A stretch of DNA of 64,000 nucleotides from Nemertoderma westbladi (GCA_032718475.1 JAUCBJ010001340.1:1-64000), one strand, 5' to 3'. Numbered from the stretch's first letter, positions 9,691 through 20,200 are shown. A program made the numbers and translations. Notes: a model not told the origin generated them from the letters alone.

Positions 9691-10788
9691 ATCCATTGTT
9701 TCTGCATCTGTTGGAGATGGGTGATTGGATGAGCGCCTAGGTAATGAAATTTTTGCGGCGTCACTGATGGCTCCCCTGTATATAACCCAGTTCTTATTAG
9801 GTTCGGCAGATTGTTTGGCCCGGCGTTGTTCGCGAAGTTCATACTGTAGTTTTCGTTCTGACGCCGTGTAGTCAGGGGTGATGTAGACATTTTGGTAGTG
9901 TTCTGATTGTCTTAAGTTTCGAGCACTTCTAAGTAGTTCCATTCGTTTTTCAATGGGCAAGGTTACAACAATAGACTGTGTTCCATTGTTTTTTGGTTTC
10001 CCAACTCTTCTTGTTTTTATGTCTTGTTTAAGTATAATAACGTTTACTGAATTAGCTATATCAGCAATCAATGTCTCATCATCAGTGACCGCAGGTGTAG
10101 TTCCACTTACTAGAAGATTTCTCTTGCGTTTATTTTGTTCTGATTCCTCATCTTTCAGCATTCTAGCAAGTAGAGCTACATTATTGGAAGGTTCATTTTT
10201 GTTTTGTTTCAGGGCCGCAGCGTAGTTCATTGGTTGTCCACATGGGACAGTGGCTGGTTTCTCCGTTGTTTCTTTAAGTTTCAAGTTTATATCGGATTGG
10301 TTAGATTCGATATCCTTTAACTTATATTCAATATCACTCTGTAAAGAAGCTATTGTTTCACTTGCCAGGTATGTATCTTCCTTTATGCGATGTTCGAGAT
10401 TGTCAATTTGTTGTTGGAAATCTAGGAATTGCTGATCGGTTAGAGACTTATGTTTCTCGAGATCTTTGTTAACCTGAGTCAGTTGTTTTCCCATACAACG
10501 TCCACAGCGAAAGTCAACATGTCCGAAGTCTGTTCCTGATTTGGCTATACATATCATAAATATGTCACAGCTTGTTCCAGAGCAGCCAACTTCTATCTCA
10601 GTGTACCCGTCATCGCGTTTCGATTGAGTTGGTGTTATACCTGTACTGGTCAACGGTTTACCGATTTTCGGATTTGGAGACCCGTTATTTGGTCTTGTAG
10701 CCCTAGTAGTAACGCTGTTTCGACGGATGTTATTCCTTTGTATTTCAACATCGTTGGTTCTGTCGTTTCGGTTTCGTTGTGAAGACAT
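9688..10788 (-). CDS. LINE ORF1: coiled-coil RNA-binding protein
   Basis: 366 residues. The start is ATG at 10,786-10,788 (MSSQRNRNDR). Upstream codons are open but read as AT-rich leader. The N-terminal 60 residues are basic and polar. A Cys cluster (C69, C74, C80, C95, C98; FRCGRC) resembles a degenerate PHD-type zinc module seen in some CR1/L2 ORF1 proteins. Residues about 104-176 form a coiled coil. Residues about 222-300 (RNLLVSGTTP, then TLPIEKRMELLRSARNL) look like the RRM-like domain. The C-terminal stretch (VYITPDYTASERKLQYELRE, then NWVIYRG) is characteristic of ORF1 chaperones in this group. The role is binding element RNA in the ribonucleoprotein. The stop TGA (9,688-9,690) is in frame with ORF2. 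Confidence 0.88.
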   Translation of the reverse strand: MSSQRNRNDRTNDVEIQRNNIRRNSVTTRATRPNNGSPNPKIGKPLTSTGITPTQSKRDDGYTEIEVGCSGTSCDIFMICIAKSGTDFGHVDFRCGRCMGKQLTQVNKDLEKHKSLTDQQFLDFQQQIDNLEHRIKEDTYLASETIASLQSDIEYKLKDIESNQSDINLKLKETTEKPATVPCGQPMNYAAALKQNKNEPSNNVALLARMLKDEESEQNKRKRNLLVSGTTPAVTDDETLIADIANSVNVIILKQDIKTRRVGKPKNNGTQSIVVTLPIEKRMELLRSARNLRQSEHYQNVYITPDYTASERKLQYELREQRRAKQSAEPNKNWVIYRGAISDAAKISLPRRSSNHPSPTDAETMD

Positions 10789-10973
10789 TTCACGGTTCTT
10801 TATTAAAGTGATTGCCGAGTAATTTTTATACCAAATACCAATAAACCATATATCAATTATATAATATATAATGTTTATATACAATTATAGGCAGGAGGTC
10901 AGGCTGGTAACCGGTACTCGTACTGGTAAGTACGAAATTGCAGAATAACAATTTGACACCACTGTTATACCGG
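10789..10973 (-). other. LINE 5' UTR / probable internal promoter
   Basis: A 185-bp leader from the target duplication to the ORF1 start. It begins ACCGGTATAACAG on the minus strand. Its first bases also encode the 29-residue tail added to the PRDM9-like frame, which ends at the TAA at 10,885-10,887. Full-length CR1/L2 elements carry their promoter here, but I recognise no specific box. Confidence 0.6.
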
Positions 10974-13157
10974 TATCTCCTGTGTGGACACGTTGGTGGC
11001 GTGTTAGATGGGAACTCCTGGCGAATGATTTACTACAGACGTTGCAACTGTAGGGTTTATCTCCTGTGTGGATACGTTGGTGGGCTGTTAGATCGGAACT
11101 CTGGGTGAATGATTTACTACAGACGTTGCAACTGTAGGGTTTATCTCCTGTGTGGATACGTTGGTGGGCTGTTAGATCGGAACTCTGGGTGAATGATTTA
11201 CTACAGACGTTGCAACTGTAGGGTTTATCTCCTGTGTGGATACGTTGGTGGGCTGTTAGATGGGAACTGTTGGTGAATGATTTACTACAGACGTTGCAAC
11301 TGTAGGGTTTATCTCCTGTGTGGATACGTTGGTGGGTTGTTAGATCGGAACTCCTGGCGAATGATTTACTACAGACGTTGCAACTGTAGGGTTTATCTCC
11401 TGTGTGGACACGTTGGTGGGTTGTTAGTTCGCAACTCTGGGTGAATGATTTACTACAGACGTTGCAACTGTAGGGTTTATCTCCTGTGTGGATGCGTTGG
11501 TGGATTGTTAGATGGGCAGTCTGGGTGAATGATTTACTACAGACGTTACAACTGTAGGGTTTATCTCCTGTGTGGATACGTTGGTGGGTTGTTAGATGGG
11601 CAGTCTGGGTGAATGATTTACTACAGACGTTACAACGGTAGGGTTTATCTCCTGTGTGGGTACGACTGTGTTTTATTAGATGGCCGCTCTCTGAGAAAGC
11701 TTTGCTACACATAATACATTGGAAGGGTTTCTCCCCAGAGTGAGTGCGTTCGTGCTCCATTAGTTTGGATTTAAATCGGAACACCTTCCCACAAGAACTG
11801 CATCCCAAACTATCAACAGGTTTATCTGAACTGTAACGTTTCTTGGGACCAGTGGGAACGTTGGAACCCAAACCTGTTGGAGTAGAACCGGGTTCATTGA
11901 GTTTCCGTTTTAAATGGGAAACGAGAAAAGATTCCACCGTGTAGACAACGTCGCAATGTTCGCACGGGAATTTATGCAAACTCATATCGTGAGCTAAATC
12001 CAATCTCTTCCTCTCAGCACATCCACCTAGACTACTTTGGTGTCTAATAATTGCCTCCTGATTAACAGACTGGTAACTTCCACACCCGGTACACAGAATC
12101 ATCCCGTCTTCCATAACTTTCATCCCCAATTTCTTATCCTTCGGTTGTTTACTAATTAATCCCATTTCTTCCGCGTAACTCGTTCCGTACCAAGTAAGGA
12201 GTTCCGTACCGGCTGCAACTGCTTTACAGACCCGATAATATATATCCCCTCCCAACTGGAACCCACAGAGGGTTTGCTCCTGTTCCCATTTGGCGCAATT
12301 TACGTAGCGCATCCAATTCGACTTGCACTCCTGTCTCCCGCTGATGGTAAAGTATCTACCCTCATCATCCAACAGCAACCAGCTGTAACCGTCGGACTTA
12401 CCGGATTTAGGTTTACCTGGTTTCCTCTCTCCATCATAAGGACCAAATAATGTTCCTGGATTCAAGTCGACCTTGGTAAACACCCCTTTATTATGAATTA
12501 GAGATTTCTTTATCTCCAAACACGACGGAAGTGATCTGCTGCCCCGGTTCCTTCCACCAAGAGTGGTTTCGGTATTCGTTATGAAGTTAAACTCCCCGTG
12601 TACCGGACACTGTAATTCGTTATATTCCTCGCCGCAAAGGTCGCAGAATATAAACTGGTTAAAGGCCTTAATAGGGCAGTTGCGATTGGCGTAATCGGGG
12701 ACCCCCTTTCTGGGTCTTAAACCACATCGGGGTTCGAAAGGAGCCGTCGATTTAGGAGTTACGATGATATTTAAATGCGACTCAACTGTAGAAGAACCCG
12801 AAACCACTGTAACCATTTCTTCTTGCTCAGCTGCTGCGGTCGGACATCCGCCACTAGAAGTCCTTTCGGTTTCGGAATCAACGCGTCCCAAACTGTTAGC
12901 GAGTTTATCGTTGACGAATTCCTCGGTACCTCGTACAGCTGGAGCAACAGTAACCGAGTGTCTACCAGAACTGACGTCATCAACATTCTCCAACAGATCG
13001 ATCGCTGGATCAGATAGATTCACATCGGGAATACATTCTAGCTGTTCTTTTATTTCCTCGATGGAATTAGTTGGAACGCTAAAAGATGGCGAATTAAAAC
13101 CTCCTGTTTCCCTGACAATATCGGTCGGAGATAAATTCACTAAGTTCCCTTCTGTGG
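10885..13157 (-). CDS. PRDM9: PRDM9-like PR/SET zinc-finger protein, 3' end replaced by LINE sequence
   Basis: Numbering from codon 13,140. An LRPRKG motif is at 141-146, like the SSXRD-to-knuckle segment of PRDM9. A zinc knuckle (C166, C169, C178, H181) follows. A PR/SET domain spans about 203-330 (FGPYDG, GYSWLL, NWMRYVNCA, YYRVC, ELLTWYG with the catalytic-type Tyr). Next come a zinc site at C350/C353 (CTGCG) and a lone finger at 393-409, then ten C2H2 fingers at 447-722. The family trimethylates H3K4 (and K36) and directs meiotic recombination. No KRAB domain is visible. The frame is open up to 13,173 without an ATG. An AG at 13,158-13,159 suggests a spliced upstream exon not identified here; the ATG at 13,171 is one base out of frame. 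Residues 723-751 are LINE-derived, ending at TAA 10,885. Carrying SET and fingers without introns could mean a retrocopy. Confidence 0.85.
10974..10978. repeat. Target-site duplication, right copy (TATCT)
   Basis: Identical to 6,023-6,027. It borders the 5' end of the LINE and lies within the HTGDK linker codons of the tenth tandem finger. Confidence 0.8.
10979..11745 (-). repeat. 84-bp coding minisatellite: PRDM9-like zinc-finger array
   Basis: Nine or so tandem 84-bp units each encode one C2H2 finger with the linker HTGDKPY. The last eight are nearly identical except at DNA-contact positions. Reading helix positions -1 to 6 from finger 3 to finger 10: QTAHLTT, QTAHLTI, QSCELTT, RSSDLTT, NSSHLTA, QSSDLTA, QSSDLTA, RSSHLTR. 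Variation falls on -1, 2, 3 and 6 while the backbone is constant. This is the pattern of PRDM9 arrays, which evolve by unit exchange plus selection on contacts. Fingers 8 and 9 share the same contact residues, suggesting a recent duplication. Confidence 0.88.
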
Positions 13158-14835
13158 CTGAAAGCGGCCATTTTTAATTAATTACCAATGTTATATAAGT
13201 TTTAATTGGGTATTACTATTGCCACATATTGTAATCTTATTCGGATAGATATATTGATTGATTGTATGAATATTCGCATATCTCGAGATATGGGCGTTAT
13301 TTTGGGGAACTTATTTAGGATGGAAAATATACCAAATGTTAATCTCTACAAGTTTCAAACTTGGTATTTATTTACCATGCGGTGTTAATAAAAGTTAGTG
13401 TAATCGCCCACATTGAGATCGCAGGTAGGTTATTTTAGGATATTAAAGTCATAAAAATTGATAAAAAAATTCACCAAAACAATTATATCTCATCAATTTA
13501 AACAATGTCACCACAAAAATTATCCGGAATCAAACAAAAAATATTATGTTTGGGTCACACGAAAAAATTATCTCAACAACAAAATTGATTGTTCAACACC
13601 AAATAAACAAAGAAATGGTCCCCAAAACCAATGATCCATACCGAAATCAATCACAAACACCCAAAAATAAACACAAATTTTCTCCAAAAGAAATATATAT
13701 TCCCAAAAAATAAATACATCACTACACCATGTCCCGTAATATAGTGTCATTTTCTGATGACACGGACCACCCAAATTTTTCTACAAATCTTTATCATATT
13801 GCTTGAAATTTCAAACACCACCAGTTCACCTCACCGTCGCGTCGATGTCGACATTATTAGGCGAGTCAATCTAGCCGAAAAAGGGGGTCAACCCATAACA
13901 AATTCGCAATTCATCCAAACTAATTTTTTTTTATTCTACATTACCTTGTTAATACCCCCAATAAAGTCTATAAAAATATATTATGCGGATCACCTTCAAT
14001 TTCCTGTTTCTTTCCTTAGCAACAGGGATTTTACATAGCAACAAGGGGTCTATTAGTGGGATTTTCTCCAAATTTGGTACAGACCAACTTTACTCTAATG
14101 ACTATCGATTGACAGAAGTATGCACTTCTATATGGTTACCAATTTAGTTTCCAGAGCAACAGAAATTTGTCTAATAATTTAACCATTTTTAATATCAATT
14201 TTGCTGGTACAATATAAGGAAGCTTATTTACATAACTTATCTACTAAACGGGTGGATGTAACCTCGCCCATCGGATTTATCGACCTCAGAAACCCTTGTC
14301 CCAAAAAAATGTATTTGTTATATGATAAACTATTGTGGTTTTCAAACTAAAACAAATAAATAAATTACACCTAAAATCAATAGAGTAATCACAATTTAAT
14401 TATGTGAAAAATCTTCACTAACATTAATGGAAATTATGATATTTTTCATAACGGTTACCTTAATATATCGTGAAGTTTTTGATATATTTAAAAATTTGAT
14501 GCGACTTCTAGTTTCTGAGATATAGCAATTAATGTGTAACACGCCAGTGTAAATATTACTAATATCCTATTGAATCACAGCTTATTGTGAAATTAATTAA
14601 ATTATTCTGGAACATTACCAATTTGCTACTTACTCTTCCCTACTGTTTCTTTTGTTTGGCTTGTGTTATGCAAATTTACGCAGAATTTCCATGAATAAAC
14701 ATATGATCCGCAAAATAAAATTTTAAAGACTTTTTTTGGTCATTAATAAGGTAATACAGAATCCAAAATGTGTGGTTCGGATTGATTGCGAAATAGTTGT
14801 GGGTTTTTTGTTAGATTGACTCGACTATAAACCAT
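13158..14835. other. AT-rich non-coding DNA upstream of the PRDM9-like exon
   Basis: No coding exon is recognised in either strand. It contains a perfect 16-bp palindrome, CATATCTCGAGATATG, at 13,277-13,292. A segment at about 13,770-13,845 is nearly the reverse complement of about 15,395-15,470. A short match at 13,861-13,876 (GGCGAGTCAATCTAG) is inverted near 14,812-14,828. These look like nested remnants of inverted-repeat elements. Confidence 0.5.
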
Positions 14836-15378
14836 CATTTTCGATTTTGCCTTAAAAAATTTTTTATAAGCGTTTTAAAAAAGTGTCTTTTGCCATATCG
14901 CACCCTCCGTGTCGTGGCCATTCTTCACATTAGTCGTAATTTTTCAATATTATTAGAAAGCTTGGGTCGCAAGGATTCGAAATATCTAACAATATCTGAA
15001 TTTCGTTGAGAAATAGCAGATTGCAATAATTATTGTTCGTTGAAGGTCATTTATTCTATTTAATAAATACACAATGTTCTGGAACATTTGTTTATGTATG
15101 AATTGCTATGCAATAGATATATTGGATAGGAATACCGCTGCTAGCCACCTACTCATAAAATAAATAACACGTTCGAGAATTTTGTGTATTAAATAGAATA
15201 AATGGTCTACAGCAAAGAATAATTCTTGCAATCTTTGAACGCCTATATCTCAGCTGTTTCTCAACGAAATTCATATATTGTTACATTGTTGAAGAATGGC
15301 CACGATACGGAATGTGCGATTCGCAAAATATATTTTTTTAAATATCTATAAAAGTTTTAAAGGTAAAATCGAAAATTC
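14836..15378. mobile_element. Fold-back / MITE-like element with about 200-bp inverted arms
   Basis: The left arm (14,836-15,085) and the reverse complement of the right arm (15,171-15,378) align along their length. Shared runs include TTTTCGATTTT, CGTGGCCATTCTTCA, GAATTTCGTTGAGAAA and CATTTATTCTATTTAATA. The left arm has an extra segment of about 45 bases near 14,931-14,985. A spacer of about 85 bp separates the arms. No coding sequence is present. It could be a non-autonomous DNA transposon or a fold-back element; the ends and target duplication are not clear. Confidence 0.6.
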
Positions 15379-15972
15379 CGGCTTCATGTTAACAACCACG
15401 GTGAGTGGAACTAGTTGTGTTTCAAATTTCAAGCAATATGACAAAGATGTGTAGAAATTTAAAAAATGTGAAACCATAAATATTAACCGTTGGCATTTAT
15501 TATGCCTGCCAAACACAACTAAAGTTAAGGAAAGAAGCAGTTTATATACTAGGTTGTACTTTCTAACAAAAACAATGTACGATAGATATGCTTTAACAAT
15601 GTTGGGAAAAAAACCAGGATACAAAGAAGGGCTTTTCTAACCAAAACAATAAACGATAGCATTAAAAATAGAAAAATGAGCAGGTTACAGTGTTCGGATA
15701 CTATAATATACAAATGAATAAACATATAAAGATAAACCTTTTTAAGGTTAATGAATAATTAATAAAATTTAATGAATAAAGTTCCATAAAATATTCGAAG
15801 AAACATCATATTTGGTATCGTTTTTGGTTTGAAAGCGAATTAAAATTGGGGTACAAATAATTGTTTTGGGTACCGGTATGAGTAATTTAATGATTTTAGG
15901 GATGAGATATTTAGATTAGGGGATGTAAATTGGTGCTGCAGAAAAATATTTGTGCTAAATAATTAAATTTCT
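15379..15972. other. AT-rich non-coding DNA
   Basis: Apart from the part that pairs with 13,770-13,845 (about 15,395-15,470), I see no gene, repeat or signal here. Confidence 0.5.
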
Positions 15973-15975
15973 GGG

Positions 15976-16061
15976 GCCGTATTCATGAAAGTCCTAGTAC
16001 CGAGATAACTCTAGCTCGGTACTAGGTTCTCAGTTTTATCTCCGGACTATGAAGAAACGGT
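15976..16061. repeat. 86-bp palindromic repeat starting GGCCGTATTCATGAA
   Basis: The outer ends GGCCGTATTCATGAAAGTCC and GGACTATGAAGAAACGG are imperfect inverted repeats. Inside is a perfect 12-bp stem (CCTAGTACCGAG at 15,993-16,004, CTCGGTACTAGG at 16,015-16,026) with a 10-base loop. The layout fits a tiny dispersed MITE-like repeat. Confidence 0.5.
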
Positions 16062-16158
16062 GATCTTGGAATCTTGGTCTTGGGATATGCAACAAGATAA
16101 GAGTATAATTTTGATATTGATTTTAAAATAAACTATTTATTTTGAGGTGAAGTTTTTA

Positions 16159-16230
16159 CAGTTTTAAAACTCAAAAAAAGAAATAAAAAAATATTTTAAC
16201 TTATTTTTAATTTTTAGAGTTTTAAAACTG
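16159..16230. repeat. 14-bp inverted repeat at the left edge of the satellite
   Basis: CAGTTTTAAAACTC at 16,159-16,172 and its exact reverse complement GAGTTTTAAAACTG at 16,217-16,230 flank 44 A/T-rich bases. Each arm is itself partly palindromic (GTTTTAAAAC). The satellite begins four bases after the second arm. Confidence 0.7.
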
Positions 16231-17235
16231 ATATTATATGGCAGAGATTGTGGAATGGGGAGTTTATATGGCAGAGATTGTGGAATGGGGAGTTTATATG
16301 ACAGATTGTGGAATGGGGTGTTTAGATGGCAGAGATTGTGGAATGGGGAGTTTATATGGCAGATATTGTGGAATGGGGAGTTTATATGGCAGAGATTGTG
16401 GAATGGGGAGTTTATATGGCAGAGATTGTGGAATGGGGAGTTTATATGACAGAGATTGTGGAATGGGGTGTTTAGATGGCAGAGATTGTGGAATGGGGAG
16501 TTTATATGGCAGATATTGTGGAATGGGGAGTTTATATGGCAGAGATTGTGGAATGGGGAGTTTATATGGCAGAGATTGTAGAATGGGGAGTTTATATGGC
16601 AGAGATTGTGGTATGGGGAGTTTATATGGCATAGATTGTGGAATGGGGTGTTTAGATGACAGAGATTGTGGAATGGGGAGTTTATATGGCAGAAATTGTG
16701 GAATGGGGAGTTTATATGATAGAGATTGTGGAATGGGGAGTTTATATGGCAGAGATTGTGAAATGGGGAGTTTATATGGCATAGATTGTGGAATGGGGAG
16801 TTTATATGGTAGAGATTGTGGAATGGGGAGTTTATATGGCAGAGATTGTGGAATGGGGAGTTTATATGGCAGAGATTGTTGAATGGGGAGTTTATATGGC
16901 AGAGATTGTGGAATGGGGAGTTTATACGGCAGAGATTGTGGAATGGAGAGTTTATATGGCATAGATTGTGGAATGGGGAGTTTATATGGTAGAGATTGTG
17001 GAATGGGGAGTTTATATGGCAGAGATTGTGGAATGGGGAGTTTATATGGTAGAGATTGTGGAATGGGGAGTTTATATGGCAGAGATTGTGGAATGGGGAG
17101 TTTATATGGCAGAGATTGTTGAATGGGGAGTTTATATGGCAGAGATTGTGGAATGGGGAGTTTATACGGCAGAGATTGTGGAATGGAGAGTTTATATGGC
17201 ATAGATTGTGGAATGGGGAGTTTATATGGTAGATA

Positions 17236-20200
17236 TTGCGGAATGGGGTGGGGAGTTTAAATGGCAGAGATTGTGGAATGGGGAGTTTATATGGCAGAGA
17301 TTGTGGAATGGGGAGTTTATACGGCAGAGATTGTGGAATGGAGAGTTTATATGGCATAGATTGTGGAATGGGGAGTTTATATGGTAGAGATTGTGGAATG
17401 GGGAGTTTATATGGCAGAGATTGTGGAATGGGGAGTTTATATGGTAGAGATTGTGGAATGGGGAGTTTATATGGCAGAGATTGTGGAATGGGGAGTTTAA
17501 ATGGCAGAGATTGTGGAATGGGGAGTTTATATGGCAGAGATTGTGGAATGGGGTGTTTATATGGCAGATATTGCGGAATGGGGTGGGGAGTTTAAATGGC
17601 AGAGATTGTGGAATGGGGAGTTTATATGGCAGAGATTGTGGAATGGGGGGTTTATATGGCAGAGATTGTGGAATGGGGAGTTTATACGGCAGAGATTGTG
17701 GAATGGAGAGTTTATATGGTAGATATTGCGGAATGGGGTGGGGAGTTTAAATGGCAGAGATTGTGGAATGGGGAGTTTATATGGCAGAGATAGTGGAATG
17801 GGGAGTTTATATGGCAGAAATTGTGGAATGGGGAGTTTATAAGGCAGAAATTGTGGAATGGGGAGTTTATACGGCAGAGATTGTGGAATGGAGAGTTTAT
17901 ATGGTAGAGATTGTGGAATGGGGTGGGGAGTTTAAATGGCAGATATTGTGGAATGGGGAGTTTATATGGCAGAGATAGTGGAATGGGGAGTTTATATGGC
18001 AGAAATTGTGGAATGGGGAGTTTATAAGGCAGAAATTGTGGAATGGGGAGTTTAAATGGCAGAGATTGTAGATAGAATGGGGAGATTATATGGCAGATAT
18101 TGTGGAATGGGGAGTTTATATGGCAGATATTGTGGAATGGGGAGTTTATATGGCAGAGATTGTGGAATGGGGAGTTTATATGACAGAGATTGTGGAATGG
18201 GGAGTTTATACGGCAGAGATTGTGGAATGGAGAGTTTATATGGTAGAGATTGTGGAATGGGGTGGGGAGTTTAAATGGCAGATATTGTGGAATGGGGAGT
18301 TTATATGGCAGAGATTGTGGAATGGGGAGTTTATATGGCAGAGATTGTGGAATGGGGAGTTTATATGGCAGAGATTGTGGAATGGAGAGTTTATATGGTA
18401 GAGATTGTGGAATGGGGAGTTTATATGGCAGAGATTGTGGAATGGGGAGTTTATATGACAGAGATTGTGGAATGGGGAGTTTATATGGCAGAGATTGTGG
18501 AATGGGGAGTTTATATGGCAGAGATTGTGGAATGGAGAGTTTATATGGTAGAGATTGTGGAATGGGGAGTTTATATGGCAGAGATTGTGCAATGGGGGGT
18601 TTATATGGCAGAGATTGTGGAATGGGGAGTTTATATGGCAGAGATTGTGGAATGGGGAGTTTAAATGGCAGATATTGTGGAATAGGGAGTTTATATGGCA
18701 GAGATTGTGGAATGGGGAGTTTATATGGCAGAGATTGTGGAATGGGGAGTTTAAATGGCAGATATTGTGGAATGGGGAGTTTATATGGCAGAGATTGTGG
18801 AATGGGGAGTTTATATGGCAGAGATTGTGGAATGGAGAGTTTATATGGTAGAGATTGTGGAATGGGGAGTTTATATGGCAGAGATTGTGGAATGGGGAGT
18901 TTATATGGCAGAGATTGTGGAATGGGGAGTTTATATGACAGAGATTGTGGAATGGGGAGTTTATATGGCAGAGATTGTGGAATGGGGAGTTTATATGGCA
19001 GAGATTGTGGAATGGAGAGTTTATATGGTAGAGATTGTGGAATGGGGAGTTTATATGGCATAGATTGTGGAATGGGGAGTTTATATGGTAGATATTGCGG
19101 AATGGGGTGGGGAGTTTAAATGGCAGAGATTGTGGAATGGGGAGTTTATATGGCAGAGATTGTGGAATGGGGAGTTTATACGGCAGAGATTGTGGAATGG
19201 AGAGTTTATATGGCATAGATTGTGGAATGGGGAGTTTATATGGTAGAGATTGTGGAATGGGGAGTTTATATGGCAGAGATTGTGGAATGGGGAGTTTATA
19301 TGGTAGAGATTGTGGAATGGGGAGTTTATATGGCAGAGATTGTGGAATGGGGAGTTTATATGGCAGAGATTGTTGAATGGGGAGTTTATATGGCAGAGAT
19401 TGTGGAATGGGGAGTTTATATGGTAGATATTGCGGAATGGGGTGGGGAGTTTAAATGGCAGAGATTGTGGAATGGGGAGTTTATATGGCAGAGATTGTGG
19501 AATGGGGAGTTTATACGGCAGAGATTGTGGAATGGAGAGTTTATATGGTAGATATTGCGGAATGGGGTGGGGAGTTTAAATGGCAGAGATTGTGGAATGG
19601 GGAGTTTATATGGCAGAGATAGTGGAATGGGGAGTTTATATGGCAGAAATTGTGGAATGGGGAGTTTATAAGGCAGAAATTGTGGAATGGGGAGTTTATA
19701 CGGCAGAGATTGTGGAATGGAGAGTTTATATGGTAGAGATTGTGGAATGGGGTGGGGAGTTTAAATGGCAGATATTGTGGAATGGGGAGTTTATATGGCA
19801 GAGATAGTGGAATGGGGAGTTTATATGGCAGAAATTGTGGAATGGGGAGTTTATAAGGCAGAAATTGTGGAATGGGGAGTTTAAATGGCAGAGATTGTAG
19901 ATAGAATGGGGAGATTATATGGCAGATATTGTGGAATGGGGAGTTTATATGGCAGATATTGTGGAATGGGGAGTTTATATGGCAGAGATTGTGGAATGGG
20001 GAGTTTATATGACAGAGATTGTGGAATGGGGAGTTTATACGGCAGAGATTGTGGAATGGAGAGTTTATATGGTAGAGATTGTGGAATGGGGTGGGGAGTT
20101 TAAATGGCAGATATTGTGGAATGGGGAGTTTATATGGCAGAGATTGTGGAATGGGGAGTTTATATGGCAGAGATTGTGGAATGGGGAGTTTATATGGCAG

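Larger units (their letters stand above)
6028..10973 (-). mobile_element. Complete CR1/L2-type non-LTR retrotransposon (LINE)
   Basis: This 4,946-bp element lies in the same orientation as the gene it interrupts. From its 5' end (10,973) it has a 185-bp leader, ORF1 (366 residues), one UGA, ORF2 (977 residues including a 52-residue linker), a 725-bp 3' UTR and a short tail of ACCAAT hexamers (6,028-6,050) instead of poly(A). Such microsatellite tails are usual in the CR1/L2 group. ORF2 carries an AP-like endonuclease followed by reverse transcriptase. The 5-bp duplication TATCT brackets it exactly. Both frames are open without defects, so the insertion is full length and probably recent. The clade is inferred from motif style (NVRSLLPK, SETW, YRPPES, GDVNAD), not from a tree. 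Confidence 0.9.

Noticed and set aside
9573-9890. 105-codon minus-strand frame overlapping the end of ORF1
   Set aside because: It is in a different frame from both LINE ORFs and shows no recognisable domain, while the ORF1 and ORF2 frames are fully explained.
13097-13171. ATG at 13,171 as the start of the PRDM9-like protein
   Set aside because: It is one base out of frame with the long open frame and ends after about 25 codons; it works only if there is an indel error or a tiny intron.
13568-15624. Short AT-rich reading frames as 5' exons of the PRDM9-like gene
   Set aside because: The translations are hydrophobic, low-complexity and unlike any PRDM9 N-terminal segment.
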